Of a stretch of 8,887 nt of DNA, positions 1-6,008 are shown in pieces (position 1 is the first letter of the stretch; every line of letters begins with the position of its first letter). Location of the stretch: positions 1 through 8,887 of the forward strand of contig DASVBJ010000383.1 in assembly GCA_036375895.1 (NCBI GenBank), given 5' to 3'. This DNA is from DASVBJ01 sp036375895. Its GTDB lineage: Bacteria; Actinomycetota; Actinomycetes; JACCUZ01. The translations under genes were made by a program, and so were the position numbers. The notes beneath the pieces are model-generated. The model was not told the origin of the DNA. It made no database searches and saw only the letters and a program-made list of their open reading frames with translations.

Positions 1-1862
1 GCGAGGGGCCGGGTCACCCGACCGGGGCGAACGAGCTCGGCGTCCATCGGCGTCACGCCGATCCAGTGCCGCTGCAGGATCTTCGTGTTGTCGTTGGCGG
101 GGTTGTCCGGGTCGTCGATCGAGTCGGCGTACTGGTGGGCGTCCCCGCCGTACCACCAGGCGTCCTCGAAGCGCTGTTCCATGGCTGCGGCCCGGTCCGA
201 CGCCCAGGTGGCCGTCGCGGTGTCGCCCTTGCCGGCGGCCAGGTCGGCGAGGTCACGCAGCCCGCGGATCGTGTAGACGGTGTTGTCGAGCTTCTCCACT
301 CCCATGCCCGATCGCTCGACGTTGCCGAGCCCCTCGGGCCAGCCGTCGCCGTCCTCGTCGAGCTGGTCGACGACGTAGTGCATGTTGCGCTTGGTGAAGT
401 CGTAGAGGTCGTCCCGGAACGCGTCGTCGCCGGTCCAGCGCCAGACGAGAGCGACCGCGCTGGGGAACTTCGAGGTCTCGTCGGTGTTCCCGGCCGAGTC
501 GTTCGTGCCGTAGTAGACGGAGCCGTCGGACATCACCTCGTGCACGACCTTGCCGCTGCGCTCGTTGATCACCTCGCTGACGTCGCGCAGCGAGCGCAGG
601 TGTGCCTTGATGTCGGCGAACTGCCCCATCGCCACGCTGGCGAACGACGTGTACTCGCCGTCGGTGCCGAACATCCACGGGTAGTCGGGCCAGCCGGCGC
701 CGAGCCAGCGCGCGGTGGCCAGCGTCCCCTGCGCGGCGGGGTAGTCCTTGCCCTCGTGGACCGGTCGCAGCCGGAGGCCGTGCGCCTCCTGCACGGAGTC
801 GGCGAGGTTCTGCTTGCTCCACTCGATGCTCTGCTGGAGCAGACGGTCGCCGGGCAGGTCGACCTTCGTGTGCGCGGCGATGTCCTCACGGGACGCGATC
901 TTGCGGGCCAGTGCGGCATCGGGGTCGTCGAGGGCCTTGGTCAGCTCGGCCCGCGCGTCGTCGACGCCGGTGTCCGAGCCGGCCACCGCGAACCACAAGG
1001 TGGTCGGCTGACCGGCCGCCAGCTCGACCTGCCAGCGGAGCTGGCCGCCCGTGCCCTTGCCGAACGAGCTGTCGTCGCATGTCGCCGGCGCGTCGCCGTT
1101 CGCGGGGCAGATCACGGCTGGGTCCTGTGGGCCGCGGTGGTCCGCGCCGAGCTCGTGGGCGCTCGGCGGAAGGGTGCCGGCGACGAGGGCGGCCCAGTCG
1201 TGCCGCTCGGCGTTCGGCGTCGGTGGCGTGCCGGTCTCCCGGAAGAGCAGGGCCCCGTTGTCGTATGCACCCGAGTCCTGCAGGTTGAAGGTGCTCTGGT
1301 CGGGCGTGGTCCAGCCCCACGGGTAGACGCCCATGAGCTCCGAGTGCGCGTCCAGGGCAAGGGGCACGGAGCGCGCGTCGGGAGAGGTGACGGTGAGACC
1401 GACGAGGGTGGCGCGGGTGCCGTCGGGGACGAAGTCGGTGCGCCTCACCTGGACACCGTCGACGGGCTGGTACGACGTGCGGGTGTACCCCCATCCGGCG
1501 GTGGTGCCGGTGGCCGCGGCCCCGTCCGGGTCGCCGAGCCACTTGTCCCCGAGCCGGAACCAGACCCCGTCGACGAGCTTGATGGGCGGCGTCCAGACGC
1601 CGCCCATCTCACCGCGGATGTGCCAGCCGGTGGCGGGGTAGCGGGTGTCCGCGCTGCTCATCGCGTAGGCACGGTCGCCGACGACGAGTGAGCGGCGGTC
1701 GGCGAGCCGCGTCGTCTCGGTGAGCTCTGCGGTCGCCGCCGACGAGCCGGCCAGGGCCCTCGGCCCCGCGCTGTCCGCGGCGGTGGCGACCCCGGGGACC
1801 AGGGCCGCCACGGTCGAGGCCGCAGCCAGGGCGGTGGTCCAGGCGAGTCGGTGGGTACGCAT
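1..1862 (-). CDS. Secreted six-hairpin glycosidase, amylo-alpha-1,6-glucosidase-like (3' end outside window)
   Basis: About 620 residues are visible and the frame runs off the left edge without a stop. The ATG at 1862 follows GGGGAGG with a 5-nt spacer. Residues 1-28 form a Sec signal peptide: MRTHR, a hydrophobic stretch, then ATA before the likely cleavage at about 28. Residues 60-330 look like a beta-rich N-terminal domain (GWHIRGEMGGVW, WGYTRTSYQPVDG). From about 340 the helical (alpha/alpha)6-type catalytic region starts, with PWMFGTDGEYTSFA near 395-408, which resembles the FGxD motif of glycogen-debranching-type glycosidases. DEDGDGWPEG near 505 is a DxDxDG loop common in GH15/GH63/GH116-like barrels and may bind calcium. 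Inferred role: extracellular hydrolysis of an alpha-glucan or other oligosaccharide. The GH family is not certain and the general acid/base residues cannot be assigned from this fragment. It is transcribed away from its neighbours. Confidence 0.8.
   Translation of the reverse strand, partial: MRTHRLAWTTALAAASTVAALVPGVATAADSAGPRALAGSSAATAELTETTRLADRRSLVVGDRAYAMSSADTRYPATGWHIRGEMGGVWTPPIKLVDGVWFRLGDKWLGDPDGAAATGTTAGWGYTRTSYQPVDGVQVRRTDFVPDGTRATLVGLTVTSPDARSVPLALDAHSELMGVYPWGWTTPDQSTFNLQDSGAYDNGALLFRETGTPPTPNAERHDWAALVAGTLPPSAHELGADHRGPQDPAVICPANGDAPATCDDSSFGKGTGGQLRWQVELAAGQPTTLWFAVAGSDTGVDDARAELTKALDDPDAALARKIASREDIAAHTKVDLPGDRLLQQSIEWSKQNLADSVQEAHGLRLRPVHEGKDYPAAQGTLATARWLGAGWPDYPWMFGTDGEYTSFASVAMGQFADIKAHLRSLRDVSEVINERSGKVVHEVMSDGSVYYGTNDSAGNTDETSKFPSAVALVWRWTGDDAFRDDLYDFTKRNMHYVVDQLDEDGDGWPEGLGNVERSGMGVEKLDNTVYTIRGLRDLADLAAGKGDTATATWASDRAAAMEQRFEDAWWYGGDAHQYADSIDDPDNPANDNTKILQRHWIGVTPMDAELVRPGRVTRPL
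1581..1608. repeat. Perfect 13-bp inverted repeat inside the glycosidase gene
   Basis: The arms GATGGGCGGCGTC (1581-1593) and GACGCCGCCCATC (1596-1608) are exact reverse complements separated by CA. It lies within coding sequence near codon 89 of the glycosidase (peptide MGGVWTPPI). In the mRNA it could form a strong hairpin, though two loop bases are too few, so the innermost pairs would open. No function is known; it may be a by-product of codon choice. Confidence 0.6.
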
Positions 1863-1884
1863 GACGGCCTCCCCAGGGCTGGGA

Positions 1885-1900
1885 TGTGCTTCAGATCACA
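1885..1900. promoter_or_regulatory. CRP/GlxR-like operator
   Basis: TGTGCTTCAGATCACA matches the CRP-family consensus TGTGA-N6-TCACA at 9 of 10 positions. Actinobacterial CRP and GlxR are known to use this consensus. The site sits 23 bp upstream of the glycosidase start and overlaps its proposed -10 box, a position that usually means repression. cAMP-linked carbon-source control of a secreted glycosidase is therefore plausible. This is a motif match only. Confidence 0.45.
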
Positions 1901-1922
1901 CAATCACCCCATATGTGGTCAA
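1895..1922 (-). promoter_or_regulatory. Candidate promoter of the glycosidase gene
   Basis: On the minus strand, TTGACC (1922-1917) and TGTGAT (1900-1895) are separated by 16 bp. They match the -35 consensus at 5/6 and the -10 consensus at 4/6. Transcription would start near 1888, giving a leader of about 25 nt that contains the GGGGAGG ribosome-binding site. The short AT-richer patch stands out in this GC-rich sequence. Confidence 0.45.
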
Positions 1923-1975
1923 TGCAATGGGTTGGTGCCGGTTGTTCCGGTCGGGCCGAGCGGTCCGGCCGGGCC

Positions 1976-1989
1976 GGGACCTTGGACCC
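1976..1989 (+). promoter_or_regulatory. DosR/DevR-like 14-mer, imperfect dyad
   Basis: GGGACCTTGGACCC is an imperfect palindrome (GGGACC/GGACCC, one mismatched pair). It matches the mycobacterial DosR core GGGACTWWAGTCCC at 11 of 14 positions. It lies 91 bp before the small plus-strand gene and about 115 bp before the minus-strand glycosidase, so its target is unclear. GC-rich DNA yields such words by chance. It shares GGGACCT with the site near 5890. Confidence 0.25.
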
Positions 1990-2080
1990 TCGTGCTGGTG
2001 GCCTCGTCCCGCAGTCGAGCGCCCCCCGGCGCGGTGTGCTGGTGCCTAGTGACCAGCCGCGGCGAGGAGGTGGAGCGGTG

Positions 2081-2512
2081 ATGGGTGCTTTCGGCTCTCC
2101 CTTCCGCTGGTTCTCTGGCCTGGTGCCGCGTACGAGCGGCTCCGGCCTCGCCGACGAGGTCGTCGCCTTCCTCGAGGGCCAGCTGCTCGAGCGGCTGCGC
2201 GGACGGGGCGAGAGCGGTCAGATCGAGCCGTGGATGTGGTTGAACGCTGTGGCGCACGGCTCCTCCGGCCGGGTCGCCGAGCTGGCGGCCGCCCCGGTGA
2301 CGGCGCCGAGCGGGGCGCCGCAGTGGCGGGACGCGCGGGTGATGGTCGCCCGCGAGGTGTCGGAGCGCTGTGGCGGCGACGAGGCGCTTCTGCGCTTCCT
2401 GCAGCACTCCGTGCTCGTCCCGCTGGAGCTGCGACTGATGGGATCTCGTGACCTGGCGCCGAGCCGCCTCGCCGAGGTTGCTCTCGCGGAGCTGAGCGGC
2501 TCCGGGGCCTGA
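2081..2512 (+). CDS. Hypothetical protein, 143 aa
   Basis: I do not recognise this protein. The start is ATG at 2081, or GTG three bases earlier at 2078; GAGGAGG at 2064-2070 serves either, with 10- or 7-nt spacing. The frame stays open further upstream, but that stretch has no good start and looks like leader. The product is soluble and apparently mostly helical, with no signal peptide or membrane segment. Conserved-looking patches are GLADEVVAFLEGQLLERLRGRG (in part, about residues 20-40), EPWMWLNAVAHGS (about 47-60) and FLQHSVLVPLELRLMG (about 106-121). No catalytic motif is evident. It precedes the SDR gene on the same strand with a 54-bp gap that holds its own promoter-like box, so co-transcription is possible but not required. 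Confidence 0.7.
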   Translation: MGAFGSPFRWFSGLVPRTSGSGLADEVVAFLEGQLLERLRGRGESGQIEPWMWLNAVAHGSSGRVAELAAAPVTAPSGAPQWRDARVMVAREVSERCGGDEALLRFLQHSVLVPLELRLMGSRDLAPSRLAEVALAELSGSGA

Positions 2513-2539
2513 CTCGGTGCGGGCCGGTCGGCTCGCCCC

Positions 2540-2570
2540 TACGATCTCTGTCGTGGTGCCGGTCCTATGA
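2540..2570 (+). promoter_or_regulatory. Candidate leaderless promoter and 5-codon upstream ORF before the SDR gene
   Basis: TACGAT (2540-2545) is a 4/6 match to the -10 consensus with the TAnnnT pattern. Seven bases later lies GTG (2553), which opens the tiny frame GTG GTG CCG GTC CTA TGA. Its stop overlaps the SDR start codon as ATGA (2567-2570). There is no Shine-Dalgarno sequence before the SDR ATG. A leaderless mRNA starting at 2553 with termination-reinitiation coupling would explain how the SDR is translated. No clear -35 box is seen. Confidence 0.3.
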
Positions 2571-3409
2571 CTCTGCGGGTCGAGCGCTGGGAGGGCGCGC
2601 ACGTGCTCGTCACCGGCGGGTCGAGCGGCATCGGACGGGCGTTCGTCCGGCAGGTCGTCGCCCGCGGCGCCCGGGTGTCGGTGCTGGCCCTGGACGACCG
2701 CGACCTTGCCGAGACCGCCGACGAGCTGCGCTCGCTGGGCGCGGGCTTCACCACGGAGGGCCTCGACGTCACCGACCCTACGGCGGTCCGGACGGCGATC
2801 GGGCGGGCCACGGCTGCGCTCGGGCCGAGTGACGCGCTGCTGACCTGCGCGGGCATCGCGCGGCCGGGGTACTTCCAGGATCTGGACGACACCGTCTTCC
2901 GTCGCACCATGGAGGTCGACTACTTCGGCACGCTGTACCCGATCCAGGCGGTCGTCCCGTCGATGATCGAGCGCGGGCGGGGCAGCGTGGTGGGCATCTC
3001 GTCGGCGGCAGGTCTCGTCGGGGTGTTCGGCTACTCGGCGTACGGGCCCGCCAAGTTCGCGGTGCGCGGACTGCTGGAGGTCCTGCGGGCCGAGCTGCGC
3101 CCCCACGGCATCCACGTCGGGTGCGTCTGCCCGCCCGACACCGAGACGCCTCAGCTCGCCTACGAGAACCAGTTCAAGCCGCCGGAGACGTTCGCCATCT
3201 CGGGGACCATCAAGCCGTTCACCGCCGAGCGGGTGGCAGCCAGCATCGTCGCCGGCATGGAGCGCGGCCGGTTCCTCATCAGCCCCGACTGGCAGACGCG
3301 CGTGCTGGCCCGCACCGCGGGGCTGGCGCGGGGGAGCTACTTCGCCTACTTCGACCGCCGCGCACGCAAGGCGCGCCAGCGGGGTCAGTCGACCCGCCCG
3401 ACGAGGTAG
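2567..3409 (+). CDS. Short-chain dehydrogenase/reductase, 3-ketodihydrosphingosine reductase (KDSR/Tsc10)-like
   Basis: A 280-aa classical SDR. The Rossmann nucleotide motif TGGSSGIG is at residues 16-23, LDVTD at 66-70, TCAG at 93-96, the catalytic Ser at 146 and YGPAK (Tyr159, Lys163) at 159-163. The stretch CPPDTETP (188-195) followed by ENQFKPPET and ISGT is the hallmark of eukaryotic KDSR/Tsc10, which reduces 3-ketosphinganine with NADPH. SAYGPAKFAVRGLLE also fits that family. Oddities: the usual Asn of the catalytic tetrad (MxVNxxG) is Asp118, and the NxAG Asn is Thr93. The C-terminus is basic (FDRRARKARQRGQ) and lacks a clear anchor helix. No serine palmitoyltransferase gene is in view, so the substrate is unknown; a long-chain ketone or beta-ketoacyl compound is likely. 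The 3' end overlaps the convergent membrane-protein gene by 25 bp. Confidence 0.85.
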   Translation: MTLRVERWEGAHVLVTGGSSGIGRAFVRQVVARGARVSVLALDDRDLAETADELRSLGAGFTTEGLDVTDPTAVRTAIGRATAALGPSDALLTCAGIARPGYFQDLDDTVFRRTMEVDYFGTLYPIQAVVPSMIERGRGSVVGISSAAGLVGVFGYSAYGPAKFAVRGLLEVLRAELRPHGIHVGCVCPPDTETPQLAYENQFKPPETFAISGTIKPFTAERVAASIVAGMERGRFLISPDWQTRVLARTAGLARGSYFAYFDRRARKARQRGQSTRPTR

Positions 3410-3783
3410 CCGACGAGCAGCCCGCCCAGGCCGAGGCACCACACGTTGATGACGAGCTCGGCCCACATGGCGCTGGAGCGCGGCATCAGCCGGTAGAGCC
3501 CGTTCTGGAGGTCGAACAGCGCGTCCATCAGCCCGAGGAACACGAGTGCGCCGCCCGCCACCAGACCGAACGCCGTCCCCACACCGCTTCCGGCGATGAG
3601 CCCGACGCCACCGATCAGCGAGCAGGCGGCCATCCAACCGTCGGCTGCCGGGAAGGCCCGCTCGAAGCGGATGTACCAGTCCTCCTCGACCACCCGGACG
3701 CCGCCGCGGACGAAGAAGTCGACCCAGTAGGCCACCGTCGCCACGGCGGTCAGCAGCAGCAGCACACCCAGCAACGTGTCCAT
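3385..3783 (-). CDS. Four-helix integral membrane protein of unknown function
   Basis: 132 aa, strongly hydrophobic, with four predicted membrane helices at about residues 3-24, 49-66, 68-90 and 105-128. Between helices 1 and 2 is a charged loop, RGGVRVVEEDWYIRFERAFP, that looks like the most constrained part. There is no signal peptide cleavage site and no known catalytic motif. The ATG at 3783 is one base after the E1 beta stop (TGA-G-ATG), and AAGGAG lies just upstream inside E1 beta, so translation is coupled. It is the last gene of the E1alpha-E1beta operon. Its 3' end overlaps the 3' end of the convergent SDR gene by 25 bp. A role as membrane partner or transporter for the dehydrogenase is possible but rests only on position. 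Confidence 0.8.
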   Translation of the reverse strand: MDTLLGVLLLLTAVATVAYWVDFFVRGGVRVVEEDWYIRFERAFPAADGWMAACSLIGGVGLIAGSGVGTAFGLVAGGALVFLGLMDALFDLQNGLYRLMPRSSAMWAELVINVWCLGLGGLLVGYLVGRVD

Positions 3784-3784
3784 C

Positions 3785-4810
3785 TCAGACTCCTTCGTCG
3801 CGTTGCATCAAGGCGCGCGCGGCGGTCATGATGCGCGGCACGTTCGGCAGCACGGCGGCCTCGAGGTGCTTGGCGTAGGGGATGGTGTCCTCGGTCGTCA
3901 CCCGCGCGTAGCTCGCGCGCACCCCTTCCTCTGCCAGCACCGCCGCGATCTCCCCGGACAGACCGCCCCGGGTGTAGTCCTCGTCGACGACGAGGACCCG
4001 ATGGGTACGCCGGGCAAGGTCGGCCACCGCGGCGCGGTCCAACGGGGCGACGGTGCGCAGGTCGAGGACCGCCGCGTCGATGCCCTCCTGCGCCAGCGCG
4101 GCGGCGGCCTCGAGGCTGCGGTGGACGCCGACGGCGACCGAGACCAGAGCGATGTCGGTGCCAGCACGGCGGAGAACGGCGACCCCGACCGGGACCGGCT
4201 CCGGCGGGTCCGCCACCTCACCCTCGGCCCCGGTGGCCGGCACGTCGAACTCCGCGGCACCCCGGGTCGCACCGCCGAGATAGTCGAGCCAGTACGCCGA
4301 CAGGAGCTTGTGCTCGAGGAAGACGACCGGCCCGTCGTGCTCGAGCGCGGCGAGCAACAGGCCGGCAGCGTCGGCCGGCACGGAGGGCGCGACGACGGTC
4401 AGGCCCGGTATCCCGGCGAGCAGCCCCCACAGGGACTGCTCGTGCTGGCCGGCGTCGCCGTAACCGCCGCCGCACGCGGCGCGGACCACCAGCGGCGCGT
4501 GCCAGCGTCCGCCGCTGAAGGCGTCCAGCTTCGCGGCGTGGTTGAGCAGCTGGTCGAGTGCGACCCCCAGGAAGTCGACGAACATGATCTCGACGACTGG
4601 ACGGAGCCCGGCCATGGCCGATCCGAGCGCCGTGCCGAGCAGGGCCGACTCACTGATCGGGGCGTCGACGACCCGGCCGCCGCCGTAGCGCACGTAGAGA
4701 CCTCGTCGCAGGGTCCGGACGTCCTCGCCGATCACGAGTACCCGGTCGTCCAGCGCCATGGCGTGGTCGAGCGCCCGCTCGATCGCGTCGGCGAACGTCG
4801 CCCTAGCCAC
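3785..4810 (-). CDS. 2-Oxoacid/acetoin dehydrogenase E1 component, beta subunit
   Basis: 341 aa from a GTG start at 4810, close to the usual 325-340. GGAGGGG lies 7 nt upstream, and the E1 family N-terminus (TFADAIERALDHAM) begins right after the start. The open frame runs further upstream but only as a shadow of E1 alpha. Motifs: GEDV (28-31), PISE (51-54, with Glu54 in the place of the Glu that activates thiamine diphosphate), GQHEQSL (121-127, His123 matching the active-site His of PDH beta), VVDEDYTRGGLSGEIAA in the transketolase C domain, and the family signature TIPYAKHLE near the end. With E1 alpha it should form an alpha2beta2 enzyme that decarboxylates a 2-oxoacid or cleaves acetoin and passes the acyl group to a lipoyl E2. 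It overlaps the E1 alpha stop by 8 bp and precedes the membrane-protein gene by one base. Confidence 0.9.
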   Translation of the reverse strand: MARATFADAIERALDHAMALDDRVLVIGEDVRTLRRGLYVRYGGGRVVDAPISESALLGTALGSAMAGLRPVVEIMFVDFLGVALDQLLNHAAKLDAFSGGRWHAPLVVRAACGGGYGDAGQHEQSLWGLLAGIPGLTVVAPSVPADAAGLLLAALEHDGPVVFLEHKLLSAYWLDYLGGATRGAAEFDVPATGAEGEVADPPEPVPVGVAVLRRAGTDIALVSVAVGVHRSLEAAAALAQEGIDAAVLDLRTVAPLDRAAVADLARRTHRVLVVDEDYTRGGLSGEIAAVLAEEGVRASYARVTTEDTIPYAKHLEAAVLPNVPRIMTAARALMQRDEGV

Positions 4811-5837
4811 CGAGGCTCCCCTCCTGCCGCCGTAGGGCGGCCGCCACAGCACGGTCGACCTCCGCATGCGCCTGCTGCTGCAGCGCGGCCGCAACGCCCT
4901 TCGGGAGCCGGCGCGCCGCGCGGCGCAGCGGGTCACGCCGTCGCCAGGCCCGGTCACTCCTCGCCGTCGCCCCGCGCCGAGCCACGGACAGGAGGGCGGC
5001 CAGCCGCTGCGGCACCGGTGCGCCGGGCTGGTCGCGCAGTCGCCCCACGAGCGGTCGTACCTCGGCGGACAGCTCACCGATCGCGCTGGTCAGCCGGACG
5101 AGGGGGTCGCCGAGGAAATGCCCCTCGGGCCGGGCGCACCGGGCGAGGAGCACGGAGCCGCCCGCACCCCCACGGGCCCGTGCCACCACCCGCCGGGCGG
5201 CCCGCTCGACCTGCAGGACGTCACCGCCATCGACCCGCGACACGGGCAGGCCGAAGGCCCGCAGCCTGCGGTGCAGACCGCCACCGGTGAGCGCCCCCGA
5301 GCGGGTCGTGATGGCCCAGCCGTTGTCCTTGCAGACGAAGACCACAGGCAGCCGCCATGCCGCCGCGAGGTTCAGCGACTCCATGAGCATGCCCTCGTTG
5401 ACGGCGCCGTCCCCGAAGAACGCCACGGCGACGCCGCCTTCGGCCTGCCGCTTGGCGGCCAGGCCGAACCCGCACGCCAGCGGGCCGGGCGCGCCGACGA
5501 TCCCCGAGGCGGCCGCGAGGTGTGGGCGCGACATCAGGTGCATGTGCCCGGCACGGCCTCCGCACAGGCCGTCGGGTGAGCCCAGCACCTCGAGAAGCAG
5601 CGACTCCAGCGCCACCCCTCGCGCGACCAGCGGGGGAGTGGAGCGGTAGTCGAGGGCGAGCGCGTCGCCGTCACGCAGGGCCGAGACGACACCGGCGGCC
5701 ACGGCCTCCTCGCCGATACCGAGATGCATCTCGCCCGAGATCAGGCCGTCGTGCCACAGCGTGCTCAGTGCCCGCTCGGTGCAGCGGATGCGGCACATCT
5801 GCAGGTACAGGTCCCGCAGCACCCTGTCCCTTGGCAT
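4803..5837 (-). CDS. 2-Oxoacid/acetoin dehydrogenase E1 component, alpha subunit
   Basis: 344 aa. The ATG at 5837 follows GGGAGGG. The N-terminus (LYLQMCRIRCTERALSTLW, GEMHLGIGEEAVAAGV) is typical of E1 alpha. The thiamine-diphosphate/Mg motif runs from GDG (142-144) to Asn172, 27 residues later, with DN in place of the common NN. EGHFLGDP (238-245) resembles the GHFxGDP loop of acetoin-dehydrogenase-type enzymes. Oddities: the conserved YRxHG loop reads YRSTP (64-68), losing its His, and about 35-40 extra residues separate GDP (243-245) from the C-terminal RDPLRR helix (301-306). The tail is Arg/Ala-rich. It is the first gene of the operon with E1 beta and the membrane protein. No E2 or E3 gene is nearby, so it must borrow a lipoyl partner or use another acceptor. 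Confidence 0.88.
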   Translation of the reverse strand: MPRDRVLRDLYLQMCRIRCTERALSTLWHDGLISGEMHLGIGEEAVAAGVVSALRDGDALALDYRSTPPLVARGVALESLLLEVLGSPDGLCGGRAGHMHLMSRPHLAAASGIVGAPGPLACGFGLAAKRQAEGGVAVAFFGDGAVNEGMLMESLNLAAAWRLPVVFVCKDNGWAITTRSGALTGGGLHRRLRAFGLPVSRVDGGDVLQVERAARRVVARARGGAGGSVLLARCARPEGHFLGDPLVRLTSAIGELSAEVRPLVGRLRDQPGAPVPQRLAALLSVARRGATARSDRAWRRRDPLRRAARRLPKGVAAALQQQAHAEVDRAVAAALRRQEGSLGG

Positions 5838-5879
5838 CGGCCCTCCCGCCCCTGCGCGCCAGCGTCCGGCGGGCGGGGT

Positions 5880-5907
5880 GCGAGGGCCAGTGCCTTAGGT
5901 CCCTCGC
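5880..5907 (-). promoter_or_regulatory. Dyad with DosR/DevR-like core upstream of E1 alpha
   Basis: GCGAGGG (5880-5886) and CCCTCGC (5901-5907) are exact inverted 7-bp arms 14 bp apart. Read on the minus strand, 5903-5890 is GGGACCTAAGGCAC, which matches the DosR core GGGACTWWAGTCCC at 11 of 14 positions. It lies 43-70 bp before the E1 alpha start, where an activator would sit, and about 100 bp before the divergent helicase. No convincing -10 box was found on the minus strand. This is a motif resemblance, not proof. Confidence 0.3.
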
Positions 5908-5992
5908 CCAGCCCGCGCGACACGCGCTAGCACGACGCCCGGAGATCGGGGAGCATCCCGCGACGGTCGGCATGTCGCGGCCCGGACCTCGC

Positions 5993-5998
5993 TAGCCT
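5993..5998 (+). promoter_or_regulatory. Possible -10 box of the helicase gene
   Basis: TAGCCT (TAnnnT) ends 10 bp before the helicase ATG and no Shine-Dalgarno sequence is visible, a layout common for leaderless actinobacterial genes. No -35 box was found, and the short motif is weak on its own. Confidence 0.2.
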
Positions 5999-6008
5999 CG
6001 CCGGACCG

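Noticed and set aside
66..1691. Long plus-strand open frame of 541 codons antisense to the glycosidase
   Set aside because: It is the mirror of the glycosidase codon pattern: Val/Gly/Arg-rich, low complexity, no domains and no ribosome-binding site, while the minus strand has a signal peptide and glycosidase motifs.
1886..2080. Upstream extension of the small plus-strand protein to codon 1886
   Set aside because: The extension lacks a ribosome-binding site, overlaps the glycosidase promoter and has non-coding-like composition; GAGGAGG points to 2078/2081.
1919..3637. Long minus-strand open frame of 572 codons across the hypothetical and SDR genes
   Set aside because: Arg/Ala/Gly-rich shadow covering an intergenic region and two better-supported plus-strand genes.
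4811..5077. N-terminal extension of E1 beta by 89 residues
   Set aside because: The extension is Arg/Pro-rich and lies inside the E1 alpha gene; GTG 4810 has a ribosome-binding site and begins right at the family N-terminus.
3776..5290. Long plus-strand open frame opposite the E1 genes
   Set aside because: Its sequence has no recognisable domain and becomes Pro/Arg/Ala repeats, while both E1 subunits are clear on the minus strand.
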